Positions 1 to 6,869 are shown, numbered from the stretch's first letter. The stretch is 8,305 bases of DNA from an uncultured Alphaproteobacteria bacterium (GCA_938028645.1 CALIMD010000345.1:1-8305), one strand, 5' to 3'. Numbers and translations: made by a program. Notes: generated from the letters alone by a model not told the origin.

Positions 1-1
1 A

Positions 2-781
2 CATGTCTCATGGCATAAAGTAGCACCGGATTTACAGGATCATTTTGAATTAATTTGTGTAGACCTGCGTGGATACGGTGATTCAGAGGGTCCAGAAGAT
101 GGAGGCGTTGACAGTATCAATTATTCATTTCGTGCAATGTCTCAGGATCTTATTGATGTGATGAAAATATTGGGACATGAAAAGTTCTATGTAGCAGGAC
201 ACGACCGTGGAGCACGGACAGCACATCGTATGGCTCTTGATCATCCAAAAAAAATATTAAAGTTAGCTGTTATTGATATTTTACCGAGTCACCATATCTG
301 GAACCACACGTCTAAAAGCTGGGCCGACTCCTCATGGCACTGGCTTTTTATGATGCAACCCTATGATATGCCGGAACGTCTCATGGCTGGCGTTTCTCCA
401 GAATATTATATTGAGAAAAAAATATCTAAACCGGGCAAGGGTCTCACCCCCTTCTCGAAGGAGGCTTTGGCTGAGTACGTAAGATGTTTCAATTGGAAAA
501 CTATTCGTGGATCTTGCGAGGATTATAGGGCTTGTGCAACCTCTGATTTAGATATGGATACAAAAGACTTTTTATCCAAGAAAAAAGTCCAATGCCCAAC
601 TCTTTCAATATGGGGGAAGGACAGTCACACAGGAAAGGTTTATGGTGACTTGTTACCAATATGGGGGAAATATGTCTCTGGCCCTCTTTCAGGAGGGGAA
701 ATTGATTGTGGGCATTATGTTATCGAGGAAAAACCAAAAGCAACAAGCGGATGGTTGTTCAATCATTTCAACGCACAGTAA
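2..781 (+). CDS. Haloacetate (fluoroacetate) dehalogenase-like alpha/beta hydrolase, 5' partial
   Basis: The frame is open from the window edge, so the N-terminus is missing; 259 codons are present. The protein is an alpha/beta hydrolase of the haloacetate dehalogenase group, cytosolic enzymes that cleave the carbon-halogen bond of short 2-haloacids through an Asp ester intermediate. The nucleophile elbow GHDRG puts Asp at 203-205, with Arg at 206-208 and 215-217 for the substrate carboxylate. A second Asp is at 275-277, a His-Trp pair at 338-343, a CEDYRA motif at 518-535 with Tyr at 524-526, and the catalytic His at 713-715. Offsets from the nucleophile (+1, +4, +24, +45/46, +170) equal those I recall for RPA1163 (Asp110, Arg111, Arg114, Asp134, His155/Trp156, His280). 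The Tyr is at +107 against +109 there, a small loop difference. By that alignment about 42 residues are missing upstream. An ATG at 137 exists but lies inside the conserved fold and is not the start. Activity on another ester or epoxide remains possible. Confidence 0.85.
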   Translation, partial: HVSWHKVAPDLQDHFELICVDLRGYGDSEGPEDGGVDSINYSFRAMSQDLIDVMKILGHEKFYVAGHDRGARTAHRMALDHPKKILKLAVIDILPSHHIWNHTSKSWADSSWHWLFMMQPYDMPERLMAGVSPEYYIEKKISKPGKGLTPFSKEALAEYVRCFNWKTIRGSCEDYRACATSDLDMDTKDFLSKKKVQCPTLSIWGKDSHTGKVYGDLLPIWGKYVSGPLSGGEIDCGHYVIEEKPKATSGWLFNHFNAQ

Positions 782-1526
782 AACCACCATCAACTGTTAT
801 AACAGTGCCTGTAATAAATTTTGAGGCGTCCGATGCAAGCAAGAGTATAGTTCCGTCGAGATCCTCTAGTTGCCCCAATCTACGCTGGGGAACAGATTTG
901 ATTAAAGCTTCGCCAGGCCCTGTTTTAAAAAAATCTCTATTCATTGGCGTTTCGATATACCCGGGAGCTATTGCATTCACTCGAACACCACTTCTTGCGA
1001 GCTCCAGAGCCATAGTAGCTGTAAGTTGATTGAGTCCGCCTTTTGAGGCACAGTACGTAGTCAGTGTTCCAATAGGTCGTGTACCTAGAACCGAGGATAT
1101 ATTGATTATGGAACCACTGTTTCGATTTACCATTTTTTTTGCAACCGCCTGAGCACAAAAAAAACATCCTTTCAAATTTGTTCCAAGAACTGAATCGTAT
1201 TCCTCTTCAGTGACGTCTAAGAAAAATTTATTAATCGCTACACCGGCGTTATTGACCAAGACGTCAATAGGCCCCAGATCACGTTCCACAATATCAACAC
1301 AGTTACTGATGCTTTCTTGATCCAGGACATCCATCTCTACTGCACAAGCTTTACCTCCTTTCTTCTCCAACTCTTCTTTCAAAGAGGTGATTTTTGAAAC
1401 TTGCCGCGCTGCTAGTGCTACCCGGGCACCGTTAGCAGATAATATTTCAGCAAATTGTTTACCTAACCCTTGTGAGGCACCCGTAACTAAAACTACCTTG
1501 TTTTGTAAATCATAAGGACCGGACAA
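768..1526 (-). CDS. Short-chain dehydrogenase/reductase (FabG-like), second gene of thiolase operon
   Basis: A 252-residue classical SDR, the usual length for FabG or acetoacetyl-CoA-reductase-like NAD(P)-dependent oxidoreductases. The Rossmann fold is intact: TGASQGLG at 15-22 binds the cofactor, NNAG at 92-95 follows, and the catalytic tetrad is Asn117, Ser145, Tyr158, Lys162 (YCASK). PGYIETPM at 188-195 is the usual post-catalytic loop. Arg41 just after the second strand suggests, but does not prove, NADP preference. The start is TTG at 1526: no in-frame ATG occurs before residue 65, past the cofactor loop, and a GGGGGA ribosome site lies 5 nt upstream. It starts 14 nt after the thiolase stop and is surely co-transcribed, suggesting it interconverts the 3-hydroxy- and 3-oxoacyl-CoA that the thiolase uses. 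Its last 14 bases overlap the end of the convergent hydrolase gene. The exact substrate is unknown. Confidence 0.9.
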   Translation of the reverse strand: MSGPYDLQNKVVLVTGASQGLGKQFAEILSANGARVALAARQVSKITSLKEELEKKGGKACAVEMDVLDQESISNCVDIVERDLGPIDVLVNNAGVAINKFFLDVTEEEYDSVLGTNLKGCFFCAQAVAKKMVNRNSGSIINISSVLGTRPIGTLTTYCASKGGLNQLTATMALELARSGVRVNAIAPGYIETPMNRDFFKTGPGEALIKSVPQRRLGQLEDLDGTILLLASDASKFITGTVITVDGGFTVR

Positions 1527-1531
1527 AATAT

Positions 1532-1537
1532 TCCCCC
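1532..1537 (-). promoter_or_regulatory. Ribosome binding site supporting the TTG start of the SDR gene
   Basis: On the minus strand GGGGGA is separated by 5 nt from TTG at 1526-1524. It lies in the 14-nt gap after the thiolase stop codon (TAG, 1543-1541). This supports reading TTG as the SDR start. The only ATG nearby, a few bases downstream, is out of frame. Confidence 0.6.
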
Positions 1538-1540
1538 GTC

Positions 1541-2731
1541 CTATCGCTTTAAATTCTCAATTAAAACAGCCATGCCCTGTCCTGCTCCCATGCACATGCT
1601 TATGATAGCATAACGCTGGTTAGTATCAATTAGGTGATGGATTGCGGTGAGTGTCATTCTAACACCAGTAGCGCCCGGTGGGTGCCCAATAGAAATACCA
1701 CCGCCATAACAATTTGTTACTTCCCGACTAACGCCAAGTTCCTTCTCAGCGTGAAGATTAACCACTGCAAAAGCCTCGTTTATTTCATAATAATCGACAT
1801 CTGATGGCTTCAAGCCTCTTTTTTCCCATAGAGCTTTAATTGCTGGCACCGGCCCACAACCCATTATTCGGGGTTCCACACCAACTATCGTCCAGTCAAC
1901 CAATCTAGCTAATGGTTTGGCCCCCCTTGACTCTAAAGCGCCTCTGTCGCCCACAACAACGAAGGCAGCACCATCCGTAACACCACTCGAATTACCTGGT
2001 GTCACTTTTCCATCTTTGCGAAATACTGGTTTCAACATTCCTAGCTTATCAATCGAGACGTCAGGTCTTGGAAATTCATCATGCTCCATAAGTCGAGTAT
2101 TTTTCCGTCCTTCTGCAACTTCTATTGGTGCTATCTGACGTGATAAAAAACCAGACTTAATAGCTGTCCCGGCTCTTTGTTGGCTCATCAAGCTCCATTC
2201 ATCCATTTGTTCCCGTTGATATTGATAGTCATCTGCCAGGTTTTCGGCTGTCACGCCCATTAAACCGTGACCAAATGGATCATTATATGCCCACTCAACC
2301 GAGTCCTCAAAAGCCTGTGAACCTCTGATAACACCCCAGCGCATTTTTTGATTAACAAAACCGCCCCTCGAAAAATTTTCCCCACCGCCGGCAAGCGCTA
2401 TCTCTCCGTGACCTGTCAGAATTTGTTGAGCTGCTGTTATGATTGCTTGGGTTCCAGATCCACAGGCTCGGTTCACCTGTAAAGCGCAACTATTTTCCGG
2501 CATTCCTATATTGAGGCCTGCAACTCTGCCCACGTAGTAACCATCTGGGTCTACCGGTAACACATTACCCCATACAATATGATCAATATCCGCCGACTGT
2601 ATTCCTGCGTCATCAACACTTGCTTTGGCTGCGTGCGTCGCAAGCGAAGATAATGGAATATCTTTAAGAGACTTCCCGAAATCTCCAAACGGTGTCCGCT
2701 TTCCCCCTGCTATGACTACTTCTTTTGTCAT
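1541..2731 (-). CDS. Thiolase (acetyl-CoA C-acyltransferase family)
   Basis: A 396-residue full-length type II thiolase. It catalyses CoA-dependent cleavage of 3-oxoacyl-CoA, or the reverse condensation to acetoacetyl- or 3-oxoacyl-CoA. The nucleophile is Cys90 in NRACGSGTQA, followed by NEAF with Asn318, GHPPG with His350, and the second catalytic Cys380 in CMGAGQG. These match Cys89, Asn316, His348 and Cys378 of the Zoogloea enzyme with an almost constant offset, so the active site is complete. The ATG at 2731 has AAGGAAAG shortly upstream as ribosome site. It is the first gene of a leftward operon with the SDR. The pair could serve a beta-oxidation-like end step, a PhaA/PhaB-like pair, or breakdown of a specific branched acid; no substrate-specific feature is visible. 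The final motif has Ala where many relatives have Gly (CxGGGxG), a mild departure. Confidence 0.92.
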   Translation of the reverse strand: MTKEVVIAGGKRTPFGDFGKSLKDIPLSSLATHAAKASVDDAGIQSADIDHIVWGNVLPVDPDGYYVGRVAGLNIGMPENSCALQVNRACGSGTQAIITAAQQILTGHGEIALAGGGENFSRGGFVNQKMRWGVIRGSQAFEDSVEWAYNDPFGHGLMGVTAENLADDYQYQREQMDEWSLMSQQRAGTAIKSGFLSRQIAPIEVAEGRKNTRLMEHDEFPRPDVSIDKLGMLKPVFRKDGKVTPGNSSGVTDGAAFVVVGDRGALESRGAKPLARLVDWTIVGVEPRIMGCGPVPAIKALWEKRGLKPSDVDYYEINEAFAVVNLHAEKELGVSREVTNCYGGGISIGHPPGATGVRMTLTAIHHLIDTNQRYAIISMCMGAGQGMAVLIENLKR

Positions 2732-2774
2732 CTAACTTTCCTTTTACAACCCAAGAATTTTGAACCAGCTTTTT

Positions 2775-2803
2775 ATTGTTAAATTTCAGCTGATTCCAAT
2801 CAA
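2775..2803 (-). promoter_or_regulatory. Possible sigma70 promoter of the thiolase-SDR operon
   Basis: On the minus strand TTGATT (2803-2798, four of six matches to TTGACA) is followed after 17 nt by AACAAT (2780-2775, four of six matches to TATAAT). Spacing is ideal and the transcript would begin about 35-40 nt before the thiolase ATG. In AT-rich DNA such matches arise by chance, so confidence is low. Confidence 0.35.
2786..2802. repeat. Overlapping short palindromes within the putative thiolase promoter
   Basis: TCAGCTGA at 2786-2793 is a perfect 8-bp palindrome. TGATT-CC-AATCA at 2791-2802 is a perfect 5-bp inverted repeat overlapping it. Together they occupy the spacer and -35 element of the candidate leftward promoter, where a repressor would be expected to bind. 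Regulator identity is unknown, and no regulator gene is present in the window. Confidence 0.3.
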
Positions 2804-2930
2804 TTTTTATTTAAAGTGTCGCTTTTAAGATTACTATTGACGGTGACGACACATCGAATAACGATTTTGAATAGTATTGTATAAGACAAGGGGAGTAGAA
2901 AAATCAACTAAATGGTTTAAGTGAGTTCCC

Positions 2931-3833
2931 ATGAGTGTCACAAAAAAAGAAATAGCATCACTGGTTTCTGGTTTCTCAATTGAGGTTACACCTGCTTCAG
3001 CTGAGAAGGTAGACGCTTTCGCAGATCATCTTGTCCCCGGCACATCGATAAACGTTACATTTCTGCCAGGATCAAGCTTTACCGATACAATCCGCGTCTC
3101 AAGGAGAATACACGAAGAAGGCTTTAAACCTATACCCCATTTAGCCGCCCGTAATTTCGAAAGTTCGAAGGCACTGGAGAAATCCCTGGATGATTTAACA
3201 TCCCTCGCAAATGTTGAAGAGGTTTTAATTATTGCAGGTGGATTAGATAGTCCATTAGGGCCATACCATAGCACGATGCAAATTCTCGGATCTGGTTTAT
3301 TAGAGAAATACCCTATAAAAAAAATTGGGATTGCTGGACACCCCGAAGGCTCACCCGACATATCGAATTCAGATATTGACGCGGCTTTAAATGATAAAAA
3401 TGTTTGGGCTCGAAATACAGATATAGAAGTATATATTGCCACGCAGTTTTGTTTTGAGGCATCAGTAATTTTGAATTGGGAAGCACGCATAAAAAAGTTA
3501 GGGAATAAACTACCAATACACATAGGCCTACCCGGATTGGCAACTCTTAAAACATTATTAAAATTTGCACAAATGTCGGGTATCGGTCCCTCTATGCGGG
3601 TATTAACTCGACAAACCAAGAACTTGGCTAAGCTAGTTATGACCCAAGAACCTGATATTGTTATAAGTGACCTTACGTCGCGCGTCGCAGGGACCCCGGA
3701 CTCACTCATAAAAAAAGTCCATTTCTATCCTTTTGGCGGACTGGCGAAAACAGCTGCTTGGGCCAACTCCGTTGTCAATGAACAAATTGAAATGAAACCA
3801 AATAAAGGATTCAACACATATATTAATTACTAA
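2931..3833 (+). CDS. Methylenetetrahydrofolate reductase-like protein (MetF fold, diverged)
   Basis: A 300-residue protein with the MetF/MTHFR barrel, about the length of the E. coli enzyme. Family MetF uses FAD to interconvert methylene- and methyltetrahydrofolate. Landmarks in order: SIEVTP at 16-21 with Glu18 in the place of the catalytic Glu of SFEFFPP, VTFLPG near 42-47, PHLAARN near 69-75 (HLTC region), IIAGG near 99-103 where MetF has LRGD, IAGHPEGSPD near 134-143 (AYPEVHP region), ATQFCFE near 170-176 (the folate-contacting TQFFFD), then HFYPFGG near the end (HFYTLN). The RGD Asp is replaced by Gly, so flavin chemistry may differ from true MetF. It leads the rightward cassette and is followed after 52 nt by the methyl-THF methyltransferase, which points to processing of methyl-THF made by demethylation. 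The ATG at 2931 has only a weak ribosome site (GTGAG). Possible alternative: a folate-binding protein without reductase activity. Confidence 0.78.
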   Translation: MSVTKKEIASLVSGFSIEVTPASAEKVDAFADHLVPGTSINVTFLPGSSFTDTIRVSRRIHEEGFKPIPHLAARNFESSKALEKSLDDLTSLANVEEVLIIAGGLDSPLGPYHSTMQILGSGLLEKYPIKKIGIAGHPEGSPDISNSDIDAALNDKNVWARNTDIEVYIATQFCFEASVILNWEARIKKLGNKLPIHIGLPGLATLKTLLKFAQMSGIGPSMRVLTRQTKNLAKLVMTQEPDIVISDLTSRVAGTPDSLIKKVHFYPFGGLAKTAAWANSVVNEQIEMKPNKGFNTYINY

Positions 3834-3848
3834 AAAGTTTGCGAAGCG

Positions 3849-3870
3849 AGATGATTTTTCATCTATTTTT
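3849..3870 (+). terminator. Small hairpin with T-tract between MetF-like and methyltransferase genes
   Basis: AGATGA (3849-3854) pairs perfectly with TCATCT (3859-3864) around a TTTT loop, followed by ATTTTT at 3865-3870. The shape is that of an intrinsic terminator, but the stem has only 6 bp and two G-C pairs, so it is probably leaky or not functional. If active it would attenuate transcription after the MetF-like gene. It ends just before the AAGG ribosome site (3874-3877) of the methyltransferase. Confidence 0.3.
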
Positions 3871-3885
3871 ATAAAGGTTATCGCC

Positions 3886-4791
3886 ATGACCCTTACCAAA
3901 TTGTGTTCTGCATCAAAAGAAGTAACGATAGGTTTTGACCAACCGTTTTGCGTGATTGGTGAACGCATTAATCCGACTGGACGTAAATTACTTGCAACCG
4001 AGATGACACAGGGAGACTTCAGTAGGGTAGAAGCCGATGCTGTTGCGCAAGTAGAAGCCGGCGCAACGATGTTGGATGTTAATGCAGGCATTCCATTAGC
4101 TGATGAGCCAGCAATTTTATCAACCGCTATCAAAACTGTACAATCCGTCACTGATGTACCACTTTCAATTGATAGCTCAATCGTAGCTGCGTTAAAGGCC
4201 GGTTTAGAGACCTATCAGGGAAAAGCGCTGGTTAATTCTGTAACAGGGGAAGAGGATAGGCTCGAAGCGGTCCTTCCCTTAATAAAAAAGTATGATGCCG
4301 TTGTTGTAGCTATTTCAAATGATGAAACTGGGATATCCGAAGATCCAGATGAACGATTCAATGTTGCAAAGAAGATAGTAGAGCGTGCCCAGGACTTTGG
4401 TATTAAAGCTAATGATGTAGTGGTTGACCCTTTAATAATGCCTGTAGGCGCTATAAATCGCGCCGGAATTACTGCTTTCCAATTAATTCGAAGGCTCAGA
4501 GAAGAATTAGGCGTTAATACTACCTGTGGGGCATCCAACATTTCTTTTGGACTCCCTAATCGACATAATTTGAATGCCTCTTTCTTATCTATGGGTATTG
4601 GAGCTGGTATGACTTCTGCTATCATGAACCCTTTACACTTGGAGGAAATGACGGCGATTTATGGAGCGAATATAATGATGGGACATGACCCTGAGTGTCG
4701 AAATTGGATTAGACGCTTCCGGGACCCGTCCTCAATCTTGGGAGTTGAAGAAAATCAGCACCGAAGATCTAGACGCAGAAAAAGAGCCTAA
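3886..4791 (+). CDS. Methyltetrahydrofolate:corrinoid protein methyltransferase (AcsE/MtgA-like, pterin-binding)
   Basis: A 301-residue pterin-binding TIM barrel that moves a methyl group between a corrinoid protein and tetrahydrofolate in the cytosol. Motifs: GERINPTGRK at 25-34, DVNAG at 64-68, SIDSS at 94-98, NSVTGE at 117-122, VVDPL at 179-183, GASNISFGLPNR at 215-226. Asp96, Asn117 and Asp181 keep the spacing of Asp75, Asn96 and Asp160 of the Moorella enzyme AcsE, and Asn218 corresponds to Asn199. The folate site is therefore complete. It has no B12-binding domain, so it needs a separate corrinoid protein not encoded here. ATG 3886 has AAGG 8 nt upstream. The last 12 residues (290-301) contain seven Arg/Lys, a basic tail outside the barrel. 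The next gene begins 1 nt after the stop, so translation is probably coupled. In context it likely runs in the direction of methyl-THF formation; a role in a split methionine synthase is the alternative. Confidence 0.9.
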   Translation: MTLTKLCSASKEVTIGFDQPFCVIGERINPTGRKLLATEMTQGDFSRVEADAVAQVEAGATMLDVNAGIPLADEPAILSTAIKTVQSVTDVPLSIDSSIVAALKAGLETYQGKALVNSVTGEEDRLEAVLPLIKKYDAVVVAISNDETGISEDPDERFNVAKKIVERAQDFGIKANDVVVDPLIMPVGAINRAGITAFQLIRRLREELGVNTTCGASNISFGLPNRHNLNASFLSMGIGAGMTSAIMNPLHLEEMTAIYGANIMMGHDPECRNWIRRFRDPSSILGVEENQHRRSRRRKRA

Positions 4792-4792
4792 G

Positions 4793-6847
4793 ATGATAGA
4801 GAGGGACATAAGCAGAGAAAATAATACGAAAAAACCCTCAAAGGTTTCAATTATTTTTACTCCTTCCGGAAAACGAGGTGACGTTGAATACGGCACCTCT
4901 ATTTTAGATGCAGCCCGCCAATTAAATGTTGATCTTGATAGCGTTTGTGGTGGAAGAGCCATGTGCGGCAGATGTCAGGTGCAACCTACCTTTGGAAAAT
5001 TTGCTAAACATCAAATTACATCGCTGCGGAGTAACTTAAGTCCACCGAGTAACGCAGAATTACATTATGGTGAAAAGAAGAACCTAAAAATTGGCCGCCG
5101 CCTAGGCTGCAATACACATATCCTTGGGGATACCCTCATAGACGTTCCGGAGGAGAGCCAAGTGCATAGGCAGCTCATTAGGAAAGAAGCCGAACCTTAT
5201 GATATAGAGTTAGCACCTCAATTAGAACTATTTTCCATAAAAGTACAACAGCCCAATATGCATGACCCCTCGGGTGATTTTGAGAGATTGTGTCAAAGCC
5301 TAAAAGAGCAATATAGCGCTTCTTTTTCAAAAGAACATTCGATCACCTGCTCTCTATCGGTACTACGCGAGCTTCAAAAAGTTTTAAGGAAAGGCTTATG
5401 GCAAGTCACTGTAGCCGTTCATGCCGGGCACTTTGTTAATGGTATCTGGCCAGAATGTAAAAAAGCAATATTTGGACTAGCTGTTGATGTAGGGTCCACT
5501 ACTTTATCTGCTCAACTTTGCAACCTTAAATCTGGTGAAGTGGTTGCTTCCGCTGGAACAATGAATCCGCAAATTAGATTTGGGGAAGATTTAATGAGCC
5601 GCGTTTCGTATTTGATGATGAATCCAGATGACACTGCAAATTTGGCACACGAGGTCCGCACAGCAATTAACTATTTAGCAGCAAAAACCACCGATGAAAT
5701 AGGCAGTGACCCAAGTAATATCATGGATGTTGTGTTAGTAGGAAATCCTATTATGCATCATCTTTTACTGGGGATTGATCCAACGGAATTAGGAGGAGCT
5801 CCATTTGCATTAGCTACCGATAAAGCAATAAATACAACTGCAGAAGAACTGGATCTTTATTTTTATCCAACCGCAACAGTTTATATACTGCCTTGTATAG
5901 CGGGACATGTTGGGGCTGATACTGCTGCTGTTATTCTTGCACATAACCCAATGTCGACTAAAGAAATGACATTAATTATTGATATTGGAACAAATGCCGA
6001 AATTGTTCTTGGTAATTGCGATCAAGTTTTAGCCTGTTCTTGCCCTACGGGCCCTGCTTTCGAAGGAGCCCAGATTTCATGTGGCCAAAGAGCAGCACCA
6101 GGAGCTATCGAACGTGTACGCATAGACAGACAGACATTAGAACCGAGTTATCAAATAATTGGCTGTGAATTTTGGTCAACAGATAAATACTTCGATGAAA
6201 AAGCCAAGTCTTTAGGCATTACAGGAATTTGTGGATCTGGAATTATAGAGGCTGTTGCTGAACTATATCTAGCAGGGGTAATATCGCCGGATGGCGTCAT
6301 TGATGGGACATTAGCAAAGCAGAATGACAAAGTTTTTCTCGATGGTCGCACTTATTCATACAGATTAACTGAAACGATCTCAATTACTCAGAATGACATC
6401 AGAGCAATACAACTAGCGAAAGCCGCCCTTCATGCAAGTTTTGAACTTTTAATGGATAAAATTGGAATAAATACCATTGATGAAGTCATTTTAGTAGGTG
6501 CGTTTGGTAGTTACATCGATACCAAATATGCCATGGTTTTGGGCATGATCCCTGATTGCAATCTTCAGAGAGTACATTCTGCGGGTAATGCAGCTGGCAC
6601 TGGGGCACGGATTGCTCTTCTCAATAAACACTCCAGAAAAGAAATTGAGAATACTGTGAAACGAATTGAAAAAATAGAAACTGCGGTTGAGCCAATGTTT
6701 CAAGATCATTTTGTCAACGCAATGGCTATACCACACAAAATAGCGCCATATACAAAGCTACGGGAAATAATTTCATTTCCAGACCCACGGAAATCAACTT
6801 TATCTAATGAATTTAGAAGACAAAAACGTCGTGGTAGACCTCGGTAA
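4793..6847 (+). CDS. 2Fe-2S ferredoxin/ASKHA-domain corrinoid reductive activator (RACo/RamA-like, DUF4445)
   Basis: A 684-residue protein of the RACo family, which uses ATP and an electron donor to return Co(II) corrinoid proteins to active Co(I). The N-terminal ferredoxin domain (about 17-110) has Cys52, Cys58, Cys61 and Cys106 in CX5CX2C...C form for a 2Fe-2S cluster. A linker region (about 110-225) follows, then the actin-like ATPase core: AVDVGSTT with Asp232, IDIGTNAE with Asp397, GICGSGIIEA from 478, and VGAFGSYI near 568-575. The frame extends upstream to an ATG at 4685 inside the methyltransferase gene. ATG 4793 is preferred because it gives a 1-nt gap after that gene's stop, leaves about 16 residues before the ferredoxin domain, and avoids a 107-nt overlap; AAAGAG 6 nt upstream is a modest ribosome site. 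The C-terminus (EFRRQKRRGRPR) is strongly basic. The partner corrinoid protein is not in the window. Confidence 0.92.
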   Translation: MIERDISRENNTKKPSKVSIIFTPSGKRGDVEYGTSILDAARQLNVDLDSVCGGRAMCGRCQVQPTFGKFAKHQITSLRSNLSPPSNAELHYGEKKNLKIGRRLGCNTHILGDTLIDVPEESQVHRQLIRKEAEPYDIELAPQLELFSIKVQQPNMHDPSGDFERLCQSLKEQYSASFSKEHSITCSLSVLRELQKVLRKGLWQVTVAVHAGHFVNGIWPECKKAIFGLAVDVGSTTLSAQLCNLKSGEVVASAGTMNPQIRFGEDLMSRVSYLMMNPDDTANLAHEVRTAINYLAAKTTDEIGSDPSNIMDVVLVGNPIMHHLLLGIDPTELGGAPFALATDKAINTTAEELDLYFYPTATVYILPCIAGHVGADTAAVILAHNPMSTKEMTLIIDIGTNAEIVLGNCDQVLACSCPTGPAFEGAQISCGQRAAPGAIERVRIDRQTLEPSYQIIGCEFWSTDKYFDEKAKSLGITGICGSGIIEAVAELYLAGVISPDGVIDGTLAKQNDKVFLDGRTYSYRLTETISITQNDIRAIQLAKAALHASFELLMDKIGINTIDEVILVGAFGSYIDTKYAMVLGMIPDCNLQRVHSAGNAAGTGARIALLNKHSRKEIENTVKRIEKIETAVEPMFQDHFVNAMAIPHKIAPYTKLREIISFPDPRKSTLSNEFRRQKRRGRPR

Positions 6848-6869
6848 CTTTTGGTTATTAGACCCTTTC

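Larger units (their letters stand above)
2732..2930. other. Divergent intergenic region between thiolase operon and folate/corrinoid cassette
   Basis: This is the longest stretch without a gene, 199 bp and markedly AT-rich. It must carry the promoters for both directions. The thiolase-side half has a plausible sigma70 promoter with overlapping palindromes, listed separately. On the other side TTGACG at 2837-2842 could be a -35 element for the MetF-like gene, but the best -10 at standard spacing (AACGAT, 2860-2865) matches only three of six bases. TATAAG at 2880-2885 is a better -10 but has no -35. I therefore do not call a rightward promoter. AAGGGGAG at 2888-2895 looks like a ribosome site but is too far from the ATG at 2931 to serve it. 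The nearer ATG at 2912 opens only a three-codon frame (ATG GTT TAA). Confidence 0.6.

Noticed and set aside
642..1029. Two plus-strand open frames over the hydrolase end and the SDR 3' half
   Set aside because: Both are out-of-frame or antisense readings of well-supported genes, with no domain signal of their own.
3026..3709. A 227-codon open frame antisense to the MetF-like gene
   Set aside because: It lies fully inside a gene with clear MetF motifs, its translation shows no recognisable domain, and it has no ribosome site or operon partner. It is a shadow frame.
4215..4625. A 136-codon open frame antisense to the methyltransferase gene
   Set aside because: The sense frame carries the complete folate-site motifs; the antisense product is low-complexity and Ser/Ile-rich without family features.
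4685..4792. Upstream in-frame ATG extending the activator by 36 residues into the methyltransferase gene
   Set aside because: The extension would overlap the methyltransferase by 107 nt and adds no recognisable domain. The ATG at 4793 sits 1 nt after the previous stop and leaves a normal N-terminus for the family.
3886..6847. Wood-Ljungdahl (acetogenic) pathway, suggested by AcsE- and RACo-like proteins
   Set aside because: No CO dehydrogenase/acetyl-CoA synthase or corrinoid iron-sulfur protein genes are present, and the neighbours look like those of an aerobic proteobacterium. A demethylation role fits better.
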